DNA of 8,986 bases from Atribacteria bacterium SCGC AAA255-N14 (GTDB taxonomy: Bacteria; Atribacterota; JS1; SB-45; 34-128), in NCBI GenBank assembly GCA_000405345.1, contig ASPC01000065.1, forward strand, positions 1-8,986. Reading direction: 5' to 3'. The position numbers and the translations under genes are program-made. Positions 1 to 6,857 of this stretch are shown here, piece after piece. Position 1 is the stretch's first letter. Each line of letters starts with the position of its first letter. The notes under the pieces were generated by a model, which saw nothing but the letters and a program-made list of their open reading frames with translations, had not been told where the DNA came from and ran no database searches.

Positions 1-1
1 A

Positions 2-253
2 AAAAAAATAGGAAATTTTGATCTTATATTGTGTGGTGAAAGAGCTACGGATGGTGATACGGCACAGGTAGGGCCAGGTATAGCATCATTCCTTGATTTG
101 CCAATATCAACATTTACAAGTGAAATAGTCAGAGTAGAAAAAGACTCAATTCAGGTAAAAAGACTGGTAGAGGGGGGTTATGAACTTTTAGATATGAAAT
201 TGCCAGCTGTGTTAACAGTTGTAAAGGAAATAAGCAATCCAAGATTTACTTAA
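2..253 (+). pseudogene. etfB: Internal fragment of electron-transfer flavoprotein beta subunit (EtfB/FixA)
   Basis: EtfB pairs with EtfA to carry electrons from acyl-CoA or other dehydrogenases, or to bifurcate electrons in anaerobes. Reading from base 2 the frame is open from the window edge and contains the family's signature stretch: DLILCGERATDGDTAQVGPG (bases 20-79), followed by a PxxLTVVKE-like block (LPAVLTVVKEISNPR, about bases 200-244). That block normally precedes a PSLRGK-type stretch and roughly 70 more residues. Here, after NPRF, the frame reads Thr and then TAA at 251-253, so the C-terminal part is gone. The N-terminal part lies outside the window. It is the only plus-strand gene and converges on the dehydrogenase fragment, which is cut at the same place. 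No etfA is visible. The family call is secure; whether the truncation is biological or an assembly artefact is open. Confidence 0.87.
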
Positions 254-932
254 ATCCCAACCCCCTTCAGCGTTTACTATCGTATCTCTATATCTATATG
301 CTGAACATATATGTTGCCATCCTTTTTTATCATTTTTCCCTAAAGAATAAACTGATTTCGGTTTTCCTAATAAATAATAAATATAATCTACATCATGGAT
401 ATGAAGATCAAGTGCAGCACTGCCACTTCTATTAGGGTCAAAATACCAATTATCCCATGCATATATAGGAGGCGCGCTAATACGAGTACATTTAAGAACT
501 TTTAATTTACCAAATTTTTTTGAATCTACAATCCTCTTAAACTCAATATATTCTGGCCAAAAACGCAAAACCATACCAATCATCAATTTTACTTTTGCCT
601 CTTTTATCTTTGTAATTATTTCTTCGCTATCTTTTAAATTAAGTGTAAACGGCTTCTCGCAAAATATATCCTTTTTAGCATTACAACATTTTAAAATAAA
701 TTCTTTATGCAAATATGTCGGAAGACAAATATCTATAGCATCAATTTCACTACAATTTATCAGTTCATCTGAATCGGCAAAAAAACTTCGATTTGGTTAG
801 ATTTACAATCTTTTCTGCACGTTCCGTACTTATATCTGAAACGCCTACAACCTTAACATCTTCCAAAATATTATAGCAATTAGCATGTACTGTTCCCATA
901 AACCCACAACCAATAATTCCAACTTTTATCAT
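212..932 (-). pseudogene. Gfo/Idh/MocA oxidoreductase, frameshifted and missing its C-terminus
   Basis: NAD(P)-dependent sugar or cyclitol dehydrogenase family. The start is ATG at 930-932, with AGGAG at 942-946 nine bases upstream and 18 bases after the previous gene's stop. The N-terminal Rossmann motif is IGCGFMG (residues 8-13). After residue 49 the frame is broken in a run of seven T (plus-strand A 779-785). Removing one base restores FFADSDEL and joins the two halves perfectly. Frame-corrected, it has the EKP motif (92-94, K93) and the D175-x3-H179 pair in LDLHIHDVD, which match the catalytic Lys, Asp and His of inositol-dehydrogenase-like enzymes. The protein breaks off after AEGGWD (about residue 226) at the junction with etfB. 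The family's usual 320-350 residues imply that about 100 are missing. As written it cannot give a working enzyme. The frameshift could be a homopolymer sequencing error and the truncation an assembly error. Confidence 0.87.
245..253. other. Junction between two truncated, convergent gene fragments
   Basis: EtfB similarity on the plus strand ends at about base 244-247 (NPRF). Gfo/Idh/MocA similarity on the minus strand, read towards lower coordinates, ends at about base 251-256 (AEGGWDL). Beyond this point each frame runs into the other gene's sequence and stops within a few codons (TAA at 251-253 on plus, stop at 212-214 on minus). No inverted repeat, target duplication or insertion-sequence end is evident here. 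The break is compatible with a deletion or rearrangement, or with a chimeric contig. Confidence 0.7.
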
Positions 933-950
933 AATATTTTTCTCCTAATT

Positions 951-1910
951 TTATAAATATATTTTTTCTCCGGATTCTATCGATTTGTTTGCTGCCAATG
1001 TTGCAATTAAAGTTTTTAAAGCATCGGAATAATTACATTTAATCTTCGAATCATCTTTAGTTTTTACTGAATTAATAAATATAACATCCTCTTCCCAATA
1101 TCCATCTATTTTTGAATTAATAGTTTCTGTTTTACCATTAGTAATTATCTTTAAAGTATCCAATGAATATATCTTTAAATGCATATTTTTTACTATAATT
1201 TCCAATTTTGGAAACCAACCCGAAAGAAGACAAGTAGAATTTATGCAACCAATTGCTTTATTTTTAAAATGTAAATTTACAGAACTTGCTTCATTAATAT
1301 TATAATTACAATGACTAATTGTACCTTTATATCCTTGAGCGAAAATCATATCTATTTCTCCAACAAGATATCGAGAAAGATCAATTATGTGTGTAGTTTG
1401 TTCTACTATTTGGCCTCCGGATTTTTCTTTTATAGTCCACCAGTCCACAGGTGCAACTCCGCCAAAATATTTACCACACACTAAAGCAACTTTTTTGCCT
1501 TTTAATAACTCTTTTGCCTTTTCAACTATATCTAAATATCTGAAAACATAACCTACACTTACTATAATCCCATTTTTCTTAATAGTTTTTTCTGTATCCT
1601 TCGCTTCATCTATATTTAGTCCAATAGGTTTCTCGATAAAAATATTTATTCCCTTTTTTGCGGCTAAAGATTCAATGGACGAATGAGCAAAAGGGGGAAC
1701 ACAAATATAACAACCATCCAACCTTTCCTCATCGAACATTTTTTTGTAATCACAATATACTTTTGCATTAAATTTTTTGGCTTCTTTTTCTGCTCTTCCC
1801 AAAAGAATATCACATATTGACACAACTTCTACTTCTTCCATCTCTGAAAGATTTTTCATATGAATACGAGCTATCGTTCCACTCCCTACAAAACCAATTC
1901 TTAGTGGCAT
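951..1910 (-). CDS. Gfo/Idh/MocA family NAD(P)-dependent oxidoreductase
   Basis: A 319-residue cytoplasmic dehydrogenase, full length for the family. The N-terminal Rossmann domain has the dinucleotide-binding motif GFVGSGTIARIH (6-17), and the family EKP motif is at 93-95 (IFIEKPIGLN) with the probable catalytic Lys94. The C-terminal alpha/beta substrate domain carries GGQIVEQTTHIIDLSRYLVG (165-184), where Glu170 and His174 occupy the usual D-x3-H position; Glu replaces Asp. The substrate cannot be read from sequence. Members oxidise or reduce inositols, aldoses, sugar acids or the C3 hydroxyl of glycosides. ATG at 1908-1910 is preceded by GAGGGG (1920-1925) nine bases upstream, lying inside the previous gene. 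The gap to that gene's stop is one base, so the two are probably translationally coupled. Together with the TIM-barrel neighbour it suggests an oxidation/isomerisation step on an imported sugar. Confidence 0.92.
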   Translation of the reverse strand: MPLRIGFVGSGTIARIHMKNLSEMEEVEVVSICDILLGRAEKEAKKFNAKVYCDYKKMFDEERLDGCYICVPPFAHSSIESLAAKKGINIFIEKPIGLNIDEAKDTEKTIKKNGIIVSVGYVFRYLDIVEKAKELLKGKKVALVCGKYFGGVAPVDWWTIKEKSGGQIVEQTTHIIDLSRYLVGEIDMIFAQGYKGTISHCNYNINEASSVNLHFKNKAIGCINSTCLLSGWFPKLEIIVKNMHLKIYSLDTLKIITNGKTETINSKIDGYWEEDVIFINSVKTKDDSKIKCNYSDALKTLIATLAANKSIESGEKIYL

Positions 1911-1911
1911 T

Positions 1912-2766
1912 TTATTTATCCCCTCTATTTAATATTTTGTCCATACTAATCGATGTTTCAAATATTAAACTTTCAGGATAAAATTTTGGAGGAAATAACT
2001 CAGCAATAATATAACTATTATATCCAATTTCCTTAAGTGCTGAAATCACATCAGGCCAGTTAACATCACCATAAAGGAGATTTACAAAGCCTTCCGCAGT
2101 GCCAACAGACTTTTTAAAATCCTTGACGTGCACTTTTTTAATCCGGCTCCCTAAAATTTTTATCCACTGTTCTGGAAACCCCATTTGAAGCACATTACCC
2201 ACATCAAAGTAAACTCCCACATATGAACTGCCAATTGAATCTATAAAGTGCTTCATTTCAAGTGGACTAAGCAAAAATTTGTTCCAAACATTCTCAATGG
2301 CAATATTTATCTTATAAGTTTCCGCAATAGGAGCTAATTCTTTCAAAGCCTGGAATGAACGTTCATAAACCTTATCGTAAGAAACTACGGGGAAACCGGG
2401 CTTAAAGAAAACATCTACCGCACCGGGAATAATTAATATAGTATCTACTTCAAGCCAATTTGCTACTTCCAACATCTTCTCAACAATCCCCTTGGCTTTT
2501 TCCCGTTCTGAAGAATTATCGCTTGTCAGGGAATAATCCCAGAAAAGTCCGGTAGCCAAACTGCTTATTTCAACACCGATAGAACGAGATATTTTCGCAA
2601 TCTTTTGAATATCTCTTTTGGTAGAGCTCAATGTAATTTCTCCTTCTTCTCCAATTGCTACCTCGATACCATCAAACTTTGCTTCTTTTGCCAAATTGAA
2701 ACAATCTTTTAAACTCATATTCACAGGGAATGCCCACTGGCTGATACCTTTCTTTTGAGTATACAT
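1912..2766 (-). CDS. Sugar phosphate isomerase/epimerase-like TIM-barrel protein (AP_endonuc_2 / xylose-isomerase-like)
   Basis: A 284-residue TIM-barrel protein of the family that includes L-ribulose-5-phosphate 3-epimerase, D-tagatose 3-epimerase, hydroxypyruvate isomerase, IolE/IolI and the catalytic subunits of C-glycoside deglycosidases. The expected divalent-metal ligands are all present in order: Glu158 (NIAIENVWN), Asp188 (VYFDVGN), His213 (KVHVKDF) and Glu256 (IIAELF). The N-terminal FDGIEVAIGEEGE (31-43) is the usual second-strand block. The activity within the family is not decidable here. ATG at 2764-2766 has a consensus AAGGAGG (2776-2782) nine bases upstream. A 106-base A+T-rich gap separates it from the DUF5107 gene, the largest gap in the downstream half of the operon, so a separate internal promoter is possible, although I see no convincing -35/-10 pair. 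It ends one base before the next dehydrogenase's start codon. Confidence 0.9.
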   Translation of the reverse strand: MYTQKKGISQWAFPVNMSLKDCFNLAKEAKFDGIEVAIGEEGEITLSSTKRDIQKIAKISRSIGVEISSLATGLFWDYSLTSDNSSEREKAKGIVEKMLEVANWLEVDTILIIPGAVDVFFKPGFPVVSYDKVYERSFQALKELAPIAETYKINIAIENVWNKFLLSPLEMKHFIDSIGSSYVGVYFDVGNVLQMGFPEQWIKILGSRIKKVHVKDFKKSVGTAEGFVNLLYGDVNWPDVISALKEIGYNSYIIAELFPPKFYPESLIFETSISMDKILNRGDK

Positions 2767-2872
2767 TTCTTATAACCTCCTTCATAATTAGTATTATTTT
2801 TAAAATAACATACTCAAGCACAAATAAGATTTTTTTATCTTAATTCTAAAAACTCTATTTTAAATGGTTATT

Positions 2873-4906
2873 TTAGATTGGACGGAAATCAATCCGTCTT
2901 GGTGGTGGATAGAGTTTTTTGCATTCTTCAATAAGTTCGGAACTGTATATAACACCTCTCTGTTTTGCAAGCATTTTTGCATTATACTTAAACCATAGCT
3001 CTGTTAATAAAACCTCTCCTTCGCGGATAACAGCATATTCATGTTCAAAAATCCCAGCGACAAAGTCAAGGTGTCCTGTTTCAAGGGCAGCAGCGCCGGC
3101 CATAATCTTTATTCTTTCTGCAGAAGCCAATTTGTCAGGAAGACCTTTGTAATATTCCCATGCCTTTGCATAGTCTCTTTTGTCATTTAACAGACTTATA
3201 TATTCTTCAGCAAGAGATTGGTCACAAAATTCACCAAAAAACTGCAGTGCTTTTTTCATATACTCAATTGCACTATTAAGATTGCCCTTATTTTTCTCAG
3301 CAACAGCCATATTTCTATAGACCCATGCCGATGGACATTTTTCCAATGACTCCTTCCATACCACAATGGCCTCTTCTTCGCAGCCTTTCTCGTACAGCAT
3401 TACACCATAATGAAGAAGTACATTCCAATTACGGTTTTGTGAATTTTCAATGCTCTTTTTGAGCAAAACTTCCCAATCACGCTGAATCATCCATGATACA
3501 GGTTTATCACATGCATCGGTTTCAGGTAATATCCCTGTGTTCAAAAGGCACAGCCAGGGATACTGTTCAGGTCCAATACTTGATAATGGGAACATAAAAC
3601 CATCAAGCATATTTTTTTTACCCGCGTTCTGCATTCGTAATAATTCTAGAACACCCCAACCTGAGCCATCATGTAAAATTTCCAGTGAGTTATTTAATGA
3701 ACATTCTTGAAAATAGCTATGGTTTTTGTATAAAGCTTCATAAGATATCAATTTTCGGATCTCCTCTTCAACAATAGATCGTGCAGCAAACCAATCTGTC
3801 TGATGTGCTTTATCTCTATCCACCGAAGTTATACCAAAGACCTGTGTCCACTCCCAGACCGCATGGGGAGGCATATCCATGCCATGAAGCTGTGTGGGGG
3901 CAAGACCATCTTGCATTTCCACATAGCCTTCACCCGGTACTGAAAGATATTCCTGCCAGTGTCTCCCCCCTGCGTGATTTCCCCAACAGAATATCTTACG
4001 ATAATGCAGCATACTTGTCGAGGTTTCAAAAAACATTCTTCCATCCTCATAAACTGCTGCTTCCCACGGTGCTTTTTCATTATCAGGTACCTGAAAAAAA
4101 TACTCATTAGAAAAACTAGATACCCAGGGATAGGAAAAATCCTTATCTGGGAGGGATGGCAATACTGGCATTTTGGATATACCATAATCTATTTGGTTAT
4201 TTTGTTCTACAGCAGGATTGATATAGATCACTTCATCCGCCGGTGCAAATACACGCATACCTTCAGATTCCTCAACAGCAATGTTAGTCCACCAGTACAT
4301 GGGTACGCTCTCATCTGATGGATTAACTATACTTGTATATAAATAAAGCATATTCGAGCCTGAAGGCAAGTGAAAATCAAGCTTCCAGAATACTTTTTTG
4401 CACCGTTCAAATTCATATATACGTAAAAAGTCCCCTTCTTTTTTATCCTTGACTTTGGCAACATATACTGGTGAGCATGTTGTAAAAGTATGTCCTATCT
4501 GTCCAATATTCCATTCAATCCCGCCAGAAAACCATGCATTCCTAATTGCAAGATTCGCAAGTTGAAAAACACTGTTCCTATATAATATATTCTTCCCTGT
4601 TTTTTTGTCACGCAAGGAATAAAGCCTCCCACCAAACTCAGGCAAAAACACAGCCTCAATAAGATCATTTTCCAGTATAATTTGCTTAAGGCAGATAGGA
4701 TGGCGTCTTCTTGAAAATCTGTCCTGCATGCGGTAAGGCAGTACACGAAAGGCTGCCTCATAGCCCAGAAGCTCTTTTTTGTTATCAGGAAATGACTCTA
4801 TCACTGTAGGGAAAAGGTTATGTTCCCGCGCTCTAAAAAAGGGAAGGGGGTTTTCTCCTTCAAGTAAGGCACCCTGTATAACAAAAGTTGAAACTCTTAT
4901 AGACAT
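2873..4906 (-). CDS. DUF5107 domain protein with C-terminal TPR-like helical repeats
   Basis: A 677-residue protein with no signal peptide, so probably cytoplasmic. Residues about 40-360 look like a DUF5107 domain, a galactose-mutarotase-like beta-sandwich of unknown activity. The visible blocks are the aldose-epimerase-like PEFGGRLYSLRDKKTG (89-104), WFSGGIEWNIGQIGHT (125-140), the Trp/His-rich GNHAGGRHWQEY (309-320), and EMQDGLAPTQLHGM (330-343) followed by WEW (351-353). The many invariant-looking Trp, His and acidic residues suggest a carbohydrate site. Residues about 490-620 are helical TPR-like repeats (for example HYGVMLYEKGCEEEAIVVWKESLEKCP at 499 onwards and the next unit starting WVYRNMAVAEKNKGN). 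Many family members seem to be longer, near 1000 residues, through extra repeats. ATG at 4904-4906 has AAGGAGG (4913-4919) six bases upstream and lies 14 bases after the permease stop, so it is in the transporter operon. The role is unknown; catalysis or sensing on the imported sugar is inferred. Confidence 0.85.
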   Translation of the reverse strand: MSIRVSTFVIQGALLEGENPLPFFRAREHNLFPTVIESFPDNKKELLGYEAAFRVLPYRMQDRFSRRRHPICLKQIILENDLIEAVFLPEFGGRLYSLRDKKTGKNILYRNSVFQLANLAIRNAWFSGGIEWNIGQIGHTFTTCSPVYVAKVKDKKEGDFLRIYEFERCKKVFWKLDFHLPSGSNMLYLYTSIVNPSDESVPMYWWTNIAVEESEGMRVFAPADEVIYINPAVEQNNQIDYGISKMPVLPSLPDKDFSYPWVSSFSNEYFFQVPDNEKAPWEAAVYEDGRMFFETSTSMLHYRKIFCWGNHAGGRHWQEYLSVPGEGYVEMQDGLAPTQLHGMDMPPHAVWEWTQVFGITSVDRDKAHQTDWFAARSIVEEEIRKLISYEALYKNHSYFQECSLNNSLEILHDGSGWGVLELLRMQNAGKKNMLDGFMFPLSSIGPEQYPWLCLLNTGILPETDACDKPVSWMIQRDWEVLLKKSIENSQNRNWNVLLHYGVMLYEKGCEEEAIVVWKESLEKCPSAWVYRNMAVAEKNKGNLNSAIEYMKKALQFFGEFCDQSLAEEYISLLNDKRDYAKAWEYYKGLPDKLASAERIKIMAGAAALETGHLDFVAGIFEHEYAVIREGEVLLTELWFKYNAKMLAKQRGVIYSSELIEECKKLYPPPRRIDFRPI

Positions 4907-4920
4907 CGTTTTCCTCCTTA

Positions 4921-5775
4921 TTACCCTTTAATTGCACCACCTGTGATTCCGGCAATAATTTTTTGCGACAATAAAATATAAAGAATAAAAGTAGGTAAGA
5001 ATACAATAATAACTGCTGCAAAAAGTCCTGCCCAATCTCCAACATAGCGCATTGACTGAATTGTGAATTGTAGTCCTACTGCAAGCGTTCTGAGCTCTGT
5101 TTTATTTGCAAATACCAAAGCCATAAAATATTCGTTCCATATTGCCATGAAATTGAAAATGCCTACAGTTATAATTCCGGGTTGGGCAAGTGGGAGCATT
5201 ATCCGCCAGAAAGCTTGATATAGAGAGCATCCGTCTATTAGAGCAGAATCTTCAAGCTCCTTCGGGAGCGTGGAAAAAAAACCAGTCAAAAAATAGACGG
5301 TAAAAGGTACGTTAGATGTTATATAAAGAATGATAAGCGTAAACATGGAGCCTATCAATTTGAGCCTTATCATTACTGCAAACAAAGGGATAACTACCAT
5401 AACTACCGGTATTGACATGCTTACCAAAAACGTGTTTATTAATAATTTGCGGCCTGGAAATTTCATACGTCCAATGACATATGCTGCCGGAGCTGAAATA
5501 AGTATAATGCCAACGCTCGCTGTGCTAGTATATACAAAACTGTTAAAAAAATATCTGGCAAAATTTTGATTAACTAATGCATTCCAATAGTTTTCTATAT
5601 GAATACCACTTTTAAAAAGAGTGCCAGTAAAAATTTCACGTGTTGTACTGAATGAGGCTGCAAAAATCCAACCTATAATAACTATGCTGAATAATAACCA
5701 GATCAGAAGTAATATATAGACAGGTGTAAGTGGTGCATCTTTTTTTAAGATTGATTTTAAATTTGTCATACTCAT
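4921..5775 (-). CDS. Carbohydrate ABC transporter permease, MalG-like (CUT1)
   Basis: Inner-membrane permease of a CUT1 sugar importer. With the start used here it is 284 residues, typical for MalG. Six hydrophobic segments are visible (counting from the upstream ATG at 5779-5781: about 21-43, 80-103, 117-138, 146-168, 200-225, 252-272). The cytoplasmic EAA loop, ELEDSALIDGCSLYQAFWRIMLP, lies between segments four and five and docks the ATPase. The C-terminus QKIIAGITGGAIKG is the standard MalG ending. Start choice: three ATGs lie close together (5779-5781, 5773-5775, 5767-5769). The only Shine-Dalgarno-like sequence, AAAGG at 5783-5787, is one base from the first but seven from the second, so the second was chosen. 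The preceding permease stop (TAG 5788-5790) directly abuts this AAAGG, so the two genes are closely coupled. Confidence 0.94.
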   Translation of the reverse strand: MSMTNLKSILKKDAPLTPVYILLLIWLLFSIVIIGWIFAASFSTTREIFTGTLFKSGIHIENYWNALVNQNFARYFFNSFVYTSTASVGIILISAPAAYVIGRMKFPGRKLLINTFLVSMSIPVVMVVIPLFAVMIRLKLIGSMFTLIILYITSNVPFTVYFLTGFFSTLPKELEDSALIDGCSLYQAFWRIMLPLAQPGIITVGIFNFMAIWNEYFMALVFANKTELRTLAVGLQFTIQSMRYVGDWAGLFAAVIIVFLPTFILYILLSQKIIAGITGGAIKG

Positions 5776-5782
5776 ATACATA

Positions 5783-5787
5783 CCTTT
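5783..5787 (-). promoter_or_regulatory. Ribosome binding site deciding the MalG-like start
   Basis: AAAGG on the minus strand, immediately after the TAG stop of the upstream permease. It leaves one base to the first ATG (5779-5781) and seven to the second (5773-5775), favouring the second. Confidence 0.6.
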
Positions 5788-6699
5788 CTAGTATTCAAGC
5801 TTCTTTTCAGGAATTGCCAGGTTAATTGCACTATATAAAACAACCACTAATATTGTCAGGATAGCACCAATTGCTGCTCCTACTCCCACATTTATATTAC
5901 CGCCAGCTGCAAACATAGATGATCCGAAAACCACATTATATAAATAGTAAACCGGTGTAATAGTCTCAGGAACAGGAATCGGTGAAAACATCTGAGCCCA
6001 TACAAAAAAGTTAAATGCGGCAACACTCCACAATACTATACAAGTCCTAAAAACATTTCTTATCAAAGGCAGAGTGATTCTGGTAAACTGTACAAAAATA
6101 CTTGCACCTTCAAGCCTGGAAAACTCGTAAAGTTCTTTAGGTATTCTCTCCATACCCGCAAGAAGTATAAGCATAAAATAACCTACAGACCCAAAACAGA
6201 AAGCTATAAGCATACTTGTAAATATAAATCGAGGTCCGGTCCATTGAATATCTGCCAGGGCACGGATGCCCAATGCTCTAAAAAGACTTTTTAAAAGTCC
6301 AAAGTCTTGATTGCTATAAGCATATTGTGTCCACATAGTAGCAATAGCTACAGCCGAAATGGTATTCGGGAGATATATTAATGAACGCCAGAATGCCTTG
6401 AAACGCACACCGGATGTCAGGATAACAGCAAATAAAGTCGCAAAAAATACACTTATTATTCCACCAATAAACCATATTTTAAATATATTTATAAGAGACT
6501 GGCGGAAAAGTTGGCTTCCTATAAGATTTATATAGTTACTAAAACCAATGTATTCCCACAACGACATACCATCGGCAATACCTTTAACTTGGTAAAAGCT
6601 CATTAATAATGTACGCAGTACAGGATATAAAAAGAAAAAAAGAAACGATAGTAGTGCAGGAGTAAGACAGACCATTATAAATGTCCTGTTCCGCTTCAT
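5788..6699 (-). CDS. Carbohydrate ABC transporter permease, MalF-like (CUT1)
   Basis: The second membrane subunit of the importer, 303 residues from the chosen start. The N-terminus (RNRTFIMVCLTPALLSFLFFFLYP and onwards) is the classic first membrane segment of these permeases. Further hydrophobic segments follow around residues 80-100, 118-132, 165-190, 226-245 and 280-302 (numbered from the upstream GTG). The EAA loop is PKELYEFSRLEGASIFVQFTRITLP, with the conserved Gly and LP. The frame can be extended eight codons upstream to a GTG at 6721-6723, but the strong GGGAGGA at 6704-6710 lies inside that extension and sits four to five bases before ATG 6697-6699, so the ATG is the real start. 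It follows the solute-binding protein gene by 158 bases that contain a long hairpin, and it overlaps the next gene's ribosome binding region. Confidence 0.94.
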   Translation of the reverse strand: MKRNRTFIMVCLTPALLSFLFFFLYPVLRTLLMSFYQVKGIADGMSLWEYIGFSNYINLIGSQLFRQSLINIFKIWFIGGIISVFFATLFAVILTSGVRFKAFWRSLIYLPNTISAVAIATMWTQYAYSNQDFGLLKSLFRALGIRALADIQWTGPRFIFTSMLIAFCFGSVGYFMLILLAGMERIPKELYEFSRLEGASIFVQFTRITLPLIRNVFRTCIVLWSVAAFNFFVWAQMFSPIPVPETITPVYYLYNVVFGSSMFAAGGNINVGVGAAIGAILTILVVVLYSAINLAIPEKKLEY

Positions 6700-6703
6700 A
6701 AAA

Positions 6704-6710
6704 TCCTCCC
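6704..6710 (-). promoter_or_regulatory. Ribosome binding site deciding the MalF-like start
   Basis: GGGAGGA on the minus strand, four bases (TTTT) before ATG 6697-6699. Because it lies downstream of the in-frame GTG at 6721-6723, it argues against the longer open frame. Confidence 0.75.
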
Positions 6711-6798
6711 TAATGGTTTTCACAAGTAATGATTAAAGTGTGTATAGATCCCTATTCGTTTACAAAACATTTTATCTTGAAATGTCACCCAAATAATG

Positions 6799-6842
6799 AT
6801 TTTCAAGAATGCATAAGAAAAACCTTATGCATTCTTGAAAAT
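6799..6842 (-). repeat. Perfect 19-bp inverted repeat (mRNA hairpin) between binding-protein and permease genes
   Basis: The arms ATTTTCAAGAATGCATAAG (6799-6817) and its exact reverse complement (6824-6842) enclose a six-base loop. On the transcript it lies 15 bases after the solute-binding protein stop. The 3' arm is followed by CATTATTTGGG with no run of U, so it is not a standard intrinsic terminator. Such hairpins between a binding-protein gene and its permeases commonly protect the upstream message from 3' exonucleases or partly stop transcription, giving more binding protein than permease. That role is inferred here. Confidence 0.75.
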
Positions 6843-6857
6843 ATGAAGGATTATCTA

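Noticed and set aside
2825..2842. TAAGAT-TTTTTT-ATCTTA hairpin as a terminator after the DUF5107 gene
   Set aside because: A 6-bp, nearly all-A+T stem is too weak and is not followed by a convincing U run on the minus strand; the gap is simply A+T-rich.
3781..4318. Plus-strand open frames of about 110-120 codons inside the DUF5107 gene
   Set aside because: They lie entirely antisense to a well-supported coding frame, show no recognisable domain and have no ribosome binding sites; they are shadows.
6700..6723. Eight-residue N-terminal extension of the MalF-like permease from GTG
   Set aside because: The strong GGGAGGA lies within this extension and is correctly spaced for the ATG at 6697-6699.
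6799..6842. Intrinsic terminator after the binding-protein gene
   Set aside because: The stem is long, but neither strand has a T run after the 3' arm; kept as a stabilising or processing hairpin instead.
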